Positions 9,668 through 18,291 of a stretch of 64,000 nucleotides of DNA are shown here, piece by piece. The number at the start of each line of letters is the position of its first letter. Within the stretch, counting starts at the first letter, position 1. Origin of the DNA: Aurantimonas sp. Leaf443 (GTDB lineage: Bacteria; Pseudomonadota; Alphaproteobacteria; Rhizobiales; Rhizobiaceae); assembly GCF_001425575.1 (NCBI RefSeq), contig NZ_LMRD01000001.1, positions 583,745 through 647,744 on the forward strand, read 5' to 3'. The notes beneath the pieces are model-generated. The model was not told the DNA's origin, ran no database searches, and saw only the letters and a program-made list of their open reading frames with translations. Both the position numbers and the translations under genes were made by a program.

Positions 9668-10531
9668 GTGTCGGCCATTCGAACGGACGTCGTGCATGCA
9701 ACGGGACCCATCGGGACGCAGGAGGCCGTCCTGGCCAACAAGGTGTCCTGGGGCGCGATCCTGGCGGGCGTCACCATCGCGCTGGCGAGCCAGGTGACGC
9801 TGGTCCTCGTCGGCGCGGGCATCGGCGCCGCCTCGCTCGATCTCGGGAATGGCGCTGCCGAAAGCGCGTCTTCCTCGCTTCCCATCGGCGCCGCCGTCTG
9901 GTCGGTCGGCTCGGTCCTCGTCTCCACCTTCCTCGGCGCTTATGTCGCCGCGCGTCTCTCGGGCCGCACGGCGCCGGCCTCGGCGGGCCTGCACGGCCTC
10001 ACGACCTGGGCCGTCACCACGCTTCTCGTCCTCTACCTGCTGACGACCTCGGTCGGCGCGATCCTCGGCGGCGCGTTCAGCGGCGTGTCCTCGCTCGTCG
10101 GCGGCGTCGGCCGCACGGTGGCAGAGACCGCCGCGCCGGCGCTCGCCGAGGCCAACCCGCTGGAGGCGATCGAGAACCAAGTCCGCTCCACCGGCTCCGA
10201 TCCGGAGGCGCTGCAGGCCAATGCGGTGAACGCCATCCGCTCGCTCCTGACGGGCGGGGGCGCCGATGCCGGCCGGCAGGCGGCCGACGCCCTGGCGCAG
10301 GCGAAGGGCATTCCCGTCGAGGAGGCCACCCGTCAGGTCGCCGAGATCGAGCGGCAGTACCGCGCAACGCTCGACGACGCCCGCCAGAAGGCGAGCCAGG
10401 CGGCCGAGGCCACCGCCTCCGTCGTCTCCAAGGGCGCGCTCGGCGCGGCCGCAGCGCTCGTCCTCGGCGCGCTGGCCGGCTGGTTCGGCGGCCGTTCGGG
10501 CCGCGTCGCGGCCGCCCCGCGCCGCCTCTGA
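9668..10531 (+). CDS. Membrane protein of unknown function ('PhnA-like' in alphaproteobacteria)
   Basis: A 287-residue protein. A short N-terminal tail with KVSWGAILAGVTIAL leads into a first membrane segment, followed by segments near residues 75-100 and 115-140. A long soluble, Ala/Gln-rich helical stretch (about 150-255) comes next, then a last membrane segment (GALGAAAALVLGALAGWFGG) and a basic tail. Proteins of this shape are often named 'PhnA-like' in alphaproteobacterial genomes, but nothing links it to phosphonate metabolism. I chose the GTG at 9668 because AAGGGAG lies six bases upstream and the sequence then reads directly into the family-like N terminus. It is followed by a strong terminator, so it is probably monocistronic and part of the stress-type gene group here. 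Confidence 0.75.
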   Translation: MSAIRTDVVHATGPIGTQEAVLANKVSWGAILAGVTIALASQVTLVLVGAGIGAASLDLGNGAAESASSSLPIGAAVWSVGSVLVSTFLGAYVAARLSGRTAPASAGLHGLTTWAVTTLLVLYLLTTSVGAILGGAFSGVSSLVGGVGRTVAETAAPALAEANPLEAIENQVRSTGSDPEALQANAVNAIRSLLTGGGADAGRQAADALAQAKGIPVEEATRQVAEIERQYRATLDDARQKASQAAEATASVVSKGALGAAAALVLGALAGWFGGRSGRVAAAPRRL

Positions 10532-10539
10532 ACGCTCTC

Positions 10540-10565
10540 GGCGGCCCGGGTCGCACCGGGCCGCC
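10540..10565 (+). terminator. Rho-independent type terminator after the membrane protein gene
   Basis: A perfect 10-bp stem (GGCGGCCCGG / CCGGGCCGCC) with a six-base loop, followed by CTTTCTC. It begins nine bases after the stop codon. Confidence 0.7.
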
Positions 10566-10618
10566 CTTTCTCGCGCATCTTTCCCTCCAACGACGAAGAC
10601 GATCCCGAAGACACGATC

Positions 10619-10831
10619 ATGAGCGCAACCATCTCGTCCGAACGCGCCGCGATCCTGCGGGCCGGCGCGGCCGCCGCCCGCCAGGGCGTGTCCCGCAGCG
10701 CGAATCCCCATCCCATCGACTGCGAGGACTGGATCAACTGGATGGCCGGCTTCGACCACCAGACCGTCTGGCTGGAGCAGGGGCGCGGTCCCTACGATCC
10801 CTTCGCCGACGGCGCCCTCGTCCCGGCCTGA
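10619..10831 (+). CDS. Rmf/CrpP-like microprotein (70 aa)
   Basis: A small soluble protein with the pattern AAARQGVSRSANPHP followed by DWINWMAGFD. This resembles the ribosome modulation factor / CrpP superfamily, in which a short helix with a G-x-S-x-x-x-N/C-P-Y/H motif precedes a W-x-x-G-[WF] helix. Rmf drives 100S ribosome dimer formation in stationary phase. CrpP was first described as a plasmid-encoded protein linked to ciprofloxacin tolerance. Which role applies here is unknown, and a ribosome-hibernation or stress role is an inference from the neighbours (CsbD, DUF2934, AqpZ). The start at 10619 has only a weak upstream purine run. The gene stands alone after a terminator. Confidence 0.65.
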   Translation: MSATISSERAAILRAGAAAARQGVSRSANPHPIDCEDWINWMAGFDHQTVWLEQGRGPYDPFADGALVPA

Positions 10832-10988
10832 GCGCGGCGCGAAGACGCCGGCGCCGCGGGCCGTCGTCTCGACACGACAAGTCGCTCTTGCCGAAGGCGG
10901 CGCCCGCCGCAACTTCCAGATGGCATCCGCGAGGAGGCGGCCTGCGGACGCCGATCGACATCTCATCCGACATTGCGATGGAACACCG

Positions 10989-12494
10989 ATGGTCGACACC
11001 CTGAACGGACAGAAGGTCGAGCGCCAGCAGCTGCAGCAGATCATCGCCGGGCTGACGGAAGGCGTGATCCTGATCGATCCCGACCAGACGATCGCCTGGG
11101 CGAACGAGGCGGCGCTGCGCATGCACGGCGCGGGCGCCGTCGAGGATCTCGGCCGCAATGTCGACGAGTACCGGCTTCGCTATCAGCTGCGCTACCGCAA
11201 CAATCACCTGCTCGACGAAGGGTCCTATCCCGCGGACCGCGTCATCGCGGGCGAATTGTTCACGGACGTCGTGGTCGAGGTCGCCCGCTTCGGCGCGGCC
11301 GAGCCCGAATGGGTCCACCGCGTGCGCAGCCTCGTCCTCACCGACGGCGCGGGCGATCCGGACTGCCTCGTCCTCATCGTCACCGACGCGACGGACGAGA
11401 TACAGGCGGTCGAGCGCTTCGAGAGCGCCTTCAACGCCAATCCCGCGCCCGCCCTCATCTGCCGCATCTCGGATCTGCGCTTCATCCGCGTCAACCAGGG
11501 TTTCATGGACATGACGGGCTACGCCCGCGAGGCCGTGATCGGCCGTTCCGTCTACGATCTCGACGTGATGGCCGGCGCCGAGAAGCGCGAGATCGGCAAG
11601 GCGCGCCTTTCCGAATGGGCGACGGTGCCGCAGATGGAGGCCTGCCTGCAGCTGCCCGACGGCGAGACCAAGCTCGTCATCGTCGCCGGCCAGCCCATCG
11701 AGATCGGCGACGAGCGCTGCATGCTCTTCACCTTCGCCGATCTCGAACCGCGCCGGAAGGCCGAGAGCGCCCTGCGCAACAGCGAGGAGAAGTTCGCCAA
11801 GACCTTCCGCCTCGCGCCCGTCCCCATGAAGGTCTGCACGCTGGACGGCTTCCGCATCCTCGACGTCAACGAGGCCTTCCTGAAGGAGACCGGCTGGTCG
11901 ATCGAGGAGGTCGTCGGCCGCAACGCCGCCGAGATCGAGCTCTGGGACACGGCCGCCACGCGGCGCAAGCAGGAGCGCGAGCTGATCGAGACCGGCGGCT
12001 TCAGGGGATACGAGGCCAAGCTGAAGAAGAAGGACGGGTCCATCACCGACTGCCTCGTGTCGGCCGAGACGGTGACGATCGGCGGCGAGGCCTGCGTGCT
12101 CGACGTGTTCCAGGACATCACGGTGCGCAAGACCTCCGAGCTCGAACTCGTGAAGGCCATCGAGGAGGCGCTGGCCGACACGTCCTGGCTCAGCCGCAGC
12201 GTGATGGAGAAGCTCGCCAACCTGCGCTCGCCCCAGCCCGACGGCGCGCGCCGCGCGGGCGGCGCCGAACTCACCGACAAGGAGCGCCAGGTCCTCGGCC
12301 TCGTCTCGCAGGGGCTCGACGACAAGGAGATCGCCGAGACGCTCTTCCTGTCGCGCAACACGGTGCGCAACCACGTGCAGCGCATCTACGCCAAGATCGA
12401 CGTGCACCGCCGCAGCGAGGCGATCGTCTGGGCGCGCGAGCGCGGCATCGTCGGCGCGGAAGTCGCGCGCGCGGGGACCAAACCCAAGCGCTAG
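10989..12494 (+). CDS. Multi-PAS LuxR-type transcriptional regulator
   Basis: A 501-residue cytoplasmic regulator with three PAS-like domains in series (about 10-130, 140-255, 265-395). Recognisable pieces are GLTEGVILIDPDQTIAWAN, FIRVNQGFMDMTGYARE and FRILDVNEAFLKETGWS. A C-terminal LuxR helix-turn-helix follows (about 426-490: LTDKERQVLGLVSQGLDDKEIAETLFLSRNTVRNHV, given in parts). There is no receiver domain and no histidine kinase, so this is a one-component sensor. An in-frame ATG at 10920 would add 23 residues of low-complexity sequence. I prefer 10989 because PAS homology begins there. Ligand and targets are unknown; the flanking stress-type genes are plausible targets. Confidence 0.85.
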   Translation: MVDTLNGQKVERQQLQQIIAGLTEGVILIDPDQTIAWANEAALRMHGAGAVEDLGRNVDEYRLRYQLRYRNNHLLDEGSYPADRVIAGELFTDVVVEVARFGAAEPEWVHRVRSLVLTDGAGDPDCLVLIVTDATDEIQAVERFESAFNANPAPALICRISDLRFIRVNQGFMDMTGYAREAVIGRSVYDLDVMAGAEKREIGKARLSEWATVPQMEACLQLPDGETKLVIVAGQPIEIGDERCMLFTFADLEPRRKAESALRNSEEKFAKTFRLAPVPMKVCTLDGFRILDVNEAFLKETGWSIEEVVGRNAAEIELWDTAATRRKQERELIETGGFRGYEAKLKKKDGSITDCLVSAETVTIGGEACVLDVFQDITVRKTSELELVKAIEEALADTSWLSRSVMEKLANLRSPQPDGARRAGGAELTDKERQVLGLVSQGLDDKEIAETLFLSRNTVRNHVQRIYAKIDVHRRSEAIVWARERGIVGAEVARAGTKPKR

Positions 12495-12495
12495 C

Positions 12496-12510
12496 CGCGC
12501 CTTCGGCGCG
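12496..12510 (+). terminator. Short hairpin after the PAS-LuxR gene
   Basis: CGCGCC / GGCGCG pair perfectly across a TTC loop immediately after the stop codon. The stem is only six pairs and no T-run follows. Confidence 0.4.
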
Positions 12511-12712
12511 CCGAAAGAGCGATCCTCTTCATTCGGGCTGATGCAGGCGCGTCTTGGGGGCGGGCCGCGTCTCCTGTCTAGTCCGCCGGCGGGATGTCCG
12601 CGCGGCGGCAGGCCGCGCCCGTTCCGTTCGCCCGCCCCTCCACCCATCGCACCACCATGCCCGCTCCGGCCGTGAAGGCCGGACGGCCTTCGTGCGCAAC
12701 AGGATGTCTCCC

Positions 12713-13441
12713 ATGAACAGGAAACTTGCGGCCGAAGCCTTCGGAACGTTCTGGCTCGTCTTCGCGGGCTGCGGCAGCGCCGTCCTCGCGGCCGACTTCC
12801 CGGGCCTCGGCATCGGCTTCGCCGGCGTCTCGCTCGCCTTCGGCCTGACCGTCCTCACGATGGCCTACACGGTCGGCGGCATTTCCGGGGGGCATTTCAA
12901 CCCCGCCGTCTCGCTGGGCCTTGCGATCTCGGGGCGCTTCTCGCCGCGCGAGCTCGTGCCCTACTGGATCGCGCAGGTCCTCGGCGGCCTTCTCGGCGCC
13001 GCCGTCCTCTACGCGATCGCCTCCGGCAAGGCCGGTTTCTCGGCCGGCGCCTTCGCCTCCAACGGCTACGGCGCGAATTCGCCCGGGGGCTACGGTGTCC
13101 AGGCGGCCTTCGTGGCCGAATTCGTGCTGACCGCCGCGTTCCTCGTCATCATCCTCGGCTCCACCTCCACCGCCGCCTCCTCGGCCTTCGCGCCGATCGC
13201 CATCGGCCTCGGCCTGACGCTGATCCATCTCGTCTCGATCCCGGTGACGAACACGTCGGTGAACCCGGCTCGCTCGCTCGCGGCCGCCGTCTTCGCGCAG
13301 AACGGGGCGATCGGCCAGCTCTGGCTCTTCTGGCTCGCACCGCTCGCCGGCGCGGCCGTGGGGGCCCTCCTCTGGCGCCATGTCCTGTCGCCGGGCGAAT
13401 CGACCCGTGGCATCGGCGCGGACGACAAGAAGGCGCCCTGA
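12713..13441 (+). CDS. aqpZ: Aquaporin Z
   Basis: Inner-membrane water channel of 242 residues with six membrane segments and the two half-helix motifs GGHFNPAVS and NTSVNPARS. It aligns well by eye with E. coli AqpZ from the first residue ([50 protein letters not shown]). The close match decides the start at 12713, where AGGA lies eight bases upstream. An ATG three codons earlier (12704) has no suitable ribosome-binding site. Family role: rapid water movement during osmotic shifts. It sits among other stress-type genes. Confidence 0.95.
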   Translation: MNRKLAAEAFGTFWLVFAGCGSAVLAADFPGLGIGFAGVSLAFGLTVLTMAYTVGGISGGHFNPAVSLGLAISGRFSPRELVPYWIAQVLGGLLGAAVLYAIASGKAGFSAGAFASNGYGANSPGGYGVQAAFVAEFVLTAAFLVIILGSTSTAASSAFAPIAIGLGLTLIHLVSIPVTNTSVNPARSLAAAVFAQNGAIGQLWLFWLAPLAGAAVGALLWRHVLSPGESTRGIGADDKKAP

Positions 13442-13611
13442 GCGGCCGGCCGTCGAACCGGCGCGGGGCTGCCAAAAAGAAGAAATCGGCTCATGCCGCC
13501 TGATGCAGCTGCAACTGTGGGGCGCGCTTGCGCACCCCATCTAAAAGACCATCCAGCGGCGGGACCTCGTTTCGATTACCCGCCGCACCATTCGAACCCA
13601 AGGAGAACGAG

Positions 13612-13791
13612 ATGGATAAGGACCGCATCGAGGGGACGAAGAAGCAGGTCGTGGGCTCCGTCAAGGAGGCGCTTGGCAAGGTGACCGGCAACGAGCGGGT
13701 CGAGGCCGAGGGCAAGGCCGAGAAGATCGAAGGCAAGGTCCAGGACAAGGCCGGCGAGGCCAAGGACAAGCTGCGCGACGCGCTGAAATAG
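13612..13791 (+). CDS. CsbD family stress protein
   Basis: A 59-residue, highly charged, soluble protein: MDKDRIEGTKKQVVGSVKEA, then KVTGNERVEAEGKAEKIEGK and VQDKAGEAKDKLRDALK. This is the standard CsbD layout of three short amphipathic helices. AAGGAGA lies six bases before the ATG. CsbD proteins are induced by general stress in many bacteria but their molecular function is unknown. It is probably transcribed alone, since a hairpin follows. Confidence 0.92.
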   Translation: MDKDRIEGTKKQVVGSVKEALGKVTGNERVEAEGKAEKIEGKVQDKAGEAKDKLRDALK

Positions 13792-13806
13792 GCAGGCGGG
13801 CGGCGT

Positions 13807-13825
13807 CGCCGGCACGGGGCCGGCG
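13807..13825 (+). terminator. Hairpin after csbD-like gene
   Basis: A seven-pair stem CGCCGGC / GCCGGCG with a five-base loop, 15 bases after the stop codon. No T-run. Confidence 0.4.
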
Positions 13826-13889
13826 GCACCGCCATCCGCCGGCGGCCGCAAGGGAGCGCCCTTTCCGGCCGTCGGCCAAGGGGCGAGAC

Positions 13890-14096
13890 ATGCTGAATCT
13901 CTTCCGGATGGGTGGCGAGACCGTCTCCGTCTGCGCGGTGCCGGACGGCGGCGCGCTGCCGGGCTTCCTGCGCGGAGACGGTTGGACCTATATCGGCAAG
14001 GTCTCCGACATCGCCGACCGGCTGCCGGAGGCGGACCGCGCGACCTACGCGTCCGTGCTGCGCGAGACGGGATACTACGTCTTCGTGCAGGCCTGA
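13890..14096 (+). CDS. Hypothetical small protein (68 aa)
   Basis: I do not recognise this gene. The 68 residues (MLNLFRMGGETVSVCAVPDG at the start, SVLRETGYYVFVQA at the end) have mixed charge, one Cys and no membrane segment. AAGGGGCGAG precedes the ATG at good spacing, and codon use matches the neighbours, so it is probably translated. It lies between CsbD and DUF2934 genes on the same strand, which suggests the same stress-related context. No function is proposed. Confidence 0.6.
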   Translation: MLNLFRMGGETVSVCAVPDGGALPGFLRGDGWTYIGKVSDIADRLPEADRATYASVLRETGYYVFVQA

Positions 14097-14188
14097 GAAC
14101 GACCGGCACGCCAAGCCCGCCGAGCTGCGGAGCCATCCGGACGCTTGGCCGGGACGAGCGCGGGCACAGACCCGCGCAGGGAGGAAAC

Positions 14189-14374
14189 ATGCGAGACGGC
14201 AACGATACCGACCTGACGCCGATCGTCAGGGACAGGGCCTATTTCCTCTGGGAGCAGGCCGGGCGGCCCTATGGCCGCGAATTCGAGTTCTGGGCGAAGG
14301 CGTCCGAGGAGATCGAGGCCGATCGGCGCGCCTGGATCGAGCGCCAGCGCGCCGAACGCAGCGTCGCGCGCTGA
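14189..14374 (+). CDS. DUF2934 domain protein (61 aa)
   Basis: A small soluble protein with the DUF2934 pattern IVRDRAYFLWEQAGRPYGRE followed by FEFWAKASEEIE. The hallmark is R-A-Y-x-x-W-x-x-x-G-R-P-x-G-R-x-x-x-x-W. AGGGAGGAAAC lies directly upstream of the ATG at 14189, which sets the start. Function unknown. Proteins of this family are common near stress genes in alphaproteobacteria. The same-strand neighbours are a small hypothetical gene upstream and a GGDEF-EAL gene downstream. Confidence 0.85.
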   Translation: MRDGNDTDLTPIVRDRAYFLWEQAGRPYGREFEFWAKASEEIEADRRAWIERQRAERSVAR

Positions 14375-14579
14375 GGCGGCGGCCGGATGGAACGAGCGGT
14401 CCTGCGACGGGCGGCGGGCGGCCGCGACCGGCGCTGGGGCGGCGCTTTTGTCGCGGCCGACGGCCTGCGGAATGGGCGTTGGATGCGGAGCCGACCACGG
14501 GTTCGGCGGTCCGAATTCAGCGAATCTCAATCCGCCTGCGCGATGGTGAAGACGGGCCCAGAATGCGGAACCGCCTTCC

Positions 14580-16955
14580 ATGATGACTGTCCTGTCCTGC
14601 ATCGCAGGGGATCATAATCCCTGGCTGATCGCCGTTGCGGCGCTCGTCTGCGTGGCGGGTTCGTGGGCGACGGTGCGGCTGTTCAAGCGGGCGGCGGAGA
14701 CGCGCTGGCCGGAGCGGGGCGCCTGGTTCATCCTCAACGCGCTCATCACCGGCGCCTCCATCTGGTGCACCCATTTCATCGCCATGCTCGGCTACGATCC
14801 CGGCACGCTCGTGGGTTTCGAGCCGGTGCTGACGATCGTCTCCCTCCTCGTCGCCATGGCGGGCGCGGGCATCGGCTTCGTCGTGGCGGCCTCCAGCCGG
14901 CGGGGCGCCTCGCTTCTGGGCGGCGCCATCCTGGGTCTTGCCATCGTCGTCATGCATTACACGGGCATGATGGGCTACCGCGTCGAAGGCATCGTGAGCT
15001 GGGACCTGTCCTATCTCGCGGCCTCGATCGCCTTCTCCTGCGTCTTCTCGGCCGCCGCCCTCTTCGCCGTCCGCGCCTCGGACGAGGCGCGCCACGCGCA
15101 TGCGGGCACCGCTCTCCTGGTCCTTGCGATCGTCGGCCTGCATTTCACGGGCATGACCGCCTTCCGCGTCGAACCGATGGAGATCGCCGGTTCCTATTCC
15201 AACCCCGCGGCGCTGCGGGCGCTGGCGCTCGCCGTGGCCGGCGTCGCGCTCGTCATCATCGGGGCGGGCTTCGCGAGCGGCATGATCGACGATCGCTCCC
15301 GCGCACAGGCCGCCGACGCGCTCACGAATATGTCGAACGGGCTCGTCGCCGTGTCGCCGGCCGGGCGCATCACGCTCTTCAACGGCCGGGTCGCGGAGAT
15401 CTTCGATCTCGGCGAGAAGGTCATGCGCACGGACATGCCGCTCGCCGAATTCCTCGCCGCCATCGGCGCCCGGTCGGGCTGGGACGCGGATCGCGTCCGG
15501 CGCGTGGTGAGCAACCACGCCCTGTGGTTCGCCAAGACCGAGACGACGCGGCTGGAGCAGGCCTTCGAGGACGGGCGATACGTCGCCGTCGTCTGCCGTC
15601 CGCTGCCCGGGGGCGGCGCGATCCTCACCTACGAGGACGTGACCGAGGCGCGCGAGGGACAGCGGCGGATCGCCCACATGGCCTATCACGATGCGCTGAC
15701 CGGCCTGCCCAACCGCCGGCTCTTCGCCGACACGATCGAGGGCAGGGCAGGCGCCAGCGCCCTCACGCTGCTCCTCGTCGACCTCGACTGCTTCAAGGCC
15801 GTGAACGACAAGTTCGGCCACGCGGCCGGCGACGACCTCCTCGTCCAGGTCGTCGCGCGCCTGCGGGCCGTCCTGTCCGAGAGCGACCGGGCCTTTCGCC
15901 TCGGGGGCGACGAGTTCGCCGTCCTCATCCCGGACGATCATGTCCGTGCCGGCGCGCTCGCCGGCCGCATGGTCGAGGCGCTCGCCGTGCCCTTCGCCAT
16001 CGGCCCGAACATGGTGCGCATCGGCTGCAGCGTCGGCATTGCGTCCATCCTGTCGACCGACGACGCATCGGCCGTGCAGCGCCGCGCGGATCTTGCGCTC
16101 TACAAGGCGAAGAACGAAGGGCGCGGGCGGGTCGAGATCTATCGTGAGGGCATGTTCGAGGAGGCCGCCGAGCGCCAAGCCTTCGAGGAGGAGCTGGCCC
16201 TGGCGGTGGAGCGCGGCCAGCTGGAGCTGCATTTCCAGCCGCTCTACGCGCTGTCGCCGCACCGCCTGGCCGGCTTCGAGGCGCTCGTGCGCTGGCGCCA
16301 CCCGGAGCGGGGCATGATCTCGCCGGCGGTCTTCATCCCCGTCGCGGAAACCAGCGGCTCCATGGAGCGGATCGGCGCCTGGGTGTTGGACGAGGCCCTG
16401 CGCGAGGCCGCCTCCTGGCCGGACGACATCTATGTCTCGGTCAATGTCTCGCCGGTGCAGCTCCAGACGCCGGCGATCCTGACGCAGATCCACCGGGCGA
16501 TCGACGACCACGGCCTGTCGCCCCGGCAGATCGAGCTCGAACTGACAGAGACGGCTCTCGTCGAGAATGGCGGGCAGATCGCGGCCATGCTGGCCGGCTT
16601 CCGGGCCCTCGGCATCCGCGTCGCCATGGACGATTTCGGCACCGGCTATTCCTCCCTCGCTCATCTCCGGGAGTTCAAGATCGACCGCATCAAGATCGAC
16701 CGCAGCTTCGTGAGCGGAGAGGGCGAGGAGGCCAACGCCTCGGCCGTGGTGCGCGCCGTCGTCGGGATCGCGCGCGAACTCGGCATCGAGACGACGGCGG
16801 AAGGCATCGAGGACGAGGAGCAGCTCGGCCGCATGATGGGCTTCGGCTGCGGCACCGGACAGGGCTATCTCCTCGGCCGGCCGATGGTGGCCCCGGCCGC
16901 CCGCGCGCTGATCGACGGGCGCGAGGCAGGTTTGCGGGTCGCGGCCGCCGGCTGA
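14580..16955 (+). CDS. MHYT-PAS-GGDEF-EAL membrane c-di-GMP protein
   Basis: A 791-residue inner-membrane protein. Residues 1-245 form a seven-helix MHYT sensor with three repeats of the motif (THFIAMLGY, MHYTGMMGYRVE, LHFTGMTAFRVEP). These have been proposed to bind metal (copper) and sense a diatomic gas. A PAS-like region (about 255-355) follows, then GGDEF (intact, 442-446, in RLGGDEFAVLI) and EAL (567-569, later DDFGTGYSSL). Both output motifs are intact, so synthesis and hydrolysis of c-di-GMP are both possible. It is the second GGDEF-EAL protein in this window. The start has two adjacent ATG codons. Confidence 0.94.
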   Translation: MMTVLSCIAGDHNPWLIAVAALVCVAGSWATVRLFKRAAETRWPERGAWFILNALITGASIWCTHFIAMLGYDPGTLVGFEPVLTIVSLLVAMAGAGIGFVVAASSRRGASLLGGAILGLAIVVMHYTGMMGYRVEGIVSWDLSYLAASIAFSCVFSAAALFAVRASDEARHAHAGTALLVLAIVGLHFTGMTAFRVEPMEIAGSYSNPAALRALALAVAGVALVIIGAGFASGMIDDRSRAQAADALTNMSNGLVAVSPAGRITLFNGRVAEIFDLGEKVMRTDMPLAEFLAAIGARSGWDADRVRRVVSNHALWFAKTETTRLEQAFEDGRYVAVVCRPLPGGGAILTYEDVTEAREGQRRIAHMAYHDALTGLPNRRLFADTIEGRAGASALTLLLVDLDCFKAVNDKFGHAAGDDLLVQVVARLRAVLSESDRAFRLGGDEFAVLIPDDHVRAGALAGRMVEALAVPFAIGPNMVRIGCSVGIASILSTDDASAVQRRADLALYKAKNEGRGRVEIYREGMFEEAAERQAFEEELALAVERGQLELHFQPLYALSPHRLAGFEALVRWRHPERGMISPAVFIPVAETSGSMERIGAWVLDEALREAASWPDDIYVSVNVSPVQLQTPAILTQIHRAIDDHGLSPRQIELELTETALVENGGQIAAMLAGFRALGIRVAMDDFGTGYSSLAHLREFKIDRIKIDRSFVSGEGEEANASAVVRAVVGIARELGIETTAEGIEDEEQLGRMMGFGCGTGQGYLLGRPMVAPAARALIDGREAGLRVAAAG

Positions 16956-16968
16956 CGGGCCGGGCGCG

Positions 16969-16984
16969 GCCGGCTTGCGCCGGC
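16969..16984. terminator. Hairpin between convergent genes
   Basis: GCCGGC and GCCGGC pair across a TTGC loop, 14 bases after the MHYT gene stop and before the convergent dehydrogenase gene. Weak on its own. Confidence 0.3.
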
Positions 16985-17141
16985 GCGACGCCCCGTTCCC
17001 CGCGTCCTCCGCCCTTTGCCGCCGCGCGTCCGGAACGACGGTCCTCGGCATCTGCCGCGCGGCATCGGTCCGCGCGGCGCCCGAGCCTCTTCCCGACTTG
17101 CAGGAATGCACCCGGAGGGTCGGTTGCGTGGCGGGCCGGGA

Positions 17142-18221
17142 TCAGAGCACGATGTTGGAGCCCCGGATCGCCTCGCAGACCGCGTCCGTCACCTCCTGCG
17201 TGCTGGCCTTTCCGCCGACGTCCGGCGTCGTCACGCCGCTGCCGGTGACGGTCTCCACCGCGTGCATCAGGCGGCGCGCGGCCTTCGGCTCGCCGAGATG
17301 CTCCAGCATCTGCGCCGCCGTCCAGAACGTGGCGACGGGATTGGCGATGCCCTTGCCGGTAATGTCGAAGGCCGAGCCGTGAATCGGCTCGAACATCGAG
17401 GGGAAGCGCCGTTCCGGGTCGATATTGGCCGTGGGCGCGACGCCGAGACTGCCGGCCAGCGCGCCCGCGAGGTCCGACAGGATGTCGGCATGGAGGTTCG
17501 TCGCCACGATCGTGTCGAGGCTCCGGGGCTTCAGCGTCATGCGCACGGTCATGGCGTCCACCAGCATCTTGTCCCAGGTCACGTCCGGAAATTCGCGGGC
17601 GACCTCCGCGGCGATCTCGTCCCACATCACCATGCCGTGGCGCTGGGCGTTGGACTTGGTGACGACGGTGAGGAACTTGCGCGGACGCGACTGCGCGAGG
17701 CGGAAGGCGTAGCGCATGATGCGCGTGACGCCGACGCGGGTGAAGATCGCGACCTCGGTGCCGACCTCCTCGGGCAGGCCGCGATGGGCGCGCCCGCCAT
17801 GGCCGGAATATTCGCCTTCTGAATTCTCGCGCACGATCACCCAGTCGAGATCGCCGGGCTTCACGCCGGACAGCGGCGAGACGATGCCCGGCAGGATCTT
17901 GGTCGGGCGCACATTGGCATACTGGTCGAAGCCCTGGCAGATCGGCAGGCGCAGGCCCCACAGCGTGACGTGGTCCGGCACGTCGGGAGCGCCGACCGCG
18001 CCGAAGAAGATGGCGTCGAAGGCCTTCAGCTGCTCGGTCCCGTCCGCCGGCATCATCGCGCCCTGCCGGCGGTAATAGTCCGAGCCCCAGTCGAATTCCG
18101 TCACGTCGAGCCGGAACGTGCCCTCGCGGCGCTCCAGCGCCTCGAGCGCCTGCAGACCGGCGGCGATCACCTCGGGGCCGATGCCGTCGGCGGGAATGGC
18201 GGCGATCCTGTAGGTCTGCAT
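17142..18221 (-). CDS. D-malate / tartrate dehydrogenase (decarboxylating), IMDH family
   Basis: A 359-residue beta-decarboxylating dehydrogenase of the isopropylmalate/isocitrate family. Visible features are IPADGIGPEV at the N terminus, the ENSEGEYSGHGGR loop, TKSNAQRHG, the metal-binding DAMTVRMTLKP and ATNLHADILSDLAG region, and FEPIHGSAFDITGKG. These match the tartrate dehydrogenase (TtuC) / D-malate dehydrogenase (DmlA) subgroup rather than LeuB. Expected reaction: NAD-dependent oxidative decarboxylation of D-malate or tartrate. AAGGAG precedes the ATG. It lies 70 bases downstream of a TctC-type binding protein gene on the same strand, so uptake of a dicarboxylate or hydroxy acid and its oxidation may be coupled. 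Substrate choice cannot be told from sequence by eye. Confidence 0.88.
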   Translation of the reverse strand: MQTYRIAAIPADGIGPEVIAAGLQALEALERREGTFRLDVTEFDWGSDYYRRQGAMMPADGTEQLKAFDAIFFGAVGAPDVPDHVTLWGLRLPICQGFDQYANVRPTKILPGIVSPLSGVKPGDLDWVIVRENSEGEYSGHGGRAHRGLPEEVGTEVAIFTRVGVTRIMRYAFRLAQSRPRKFLTVVTKSNAQRHGMVMWDEIAAEVAREFPDVTWDKMLVDAMTVRMTLKPRSLDTIVATNLHADILSDLAGALAGSLGVAPTANIDPERRFPSMFEPIHGSAFDITGKGIANPVATFWTAAQMLEHLGEPKAARRLMHAVETVTGSGVTTPDVGGKASTQEVTDAVCEAIRGSNIVL

Positions 18222-18291
18222 GGCGGTCTCCTTCGGGTCCTCGTCGATGGGGCGCCGGACGAGACAGATCGTCCGGCGAAGCTGGCATGGG

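Noticed and set aside
9055-14579. EcfG-type general stress promoters (GGAAC and CGTT at 16-17 bases) before the stress-type genes
   Set aside because: I looked upstream of the membrane protein, Rmf-like, AqpZ, CsbD and MHYT genes and did not find a convincing pair at the correct spacing.
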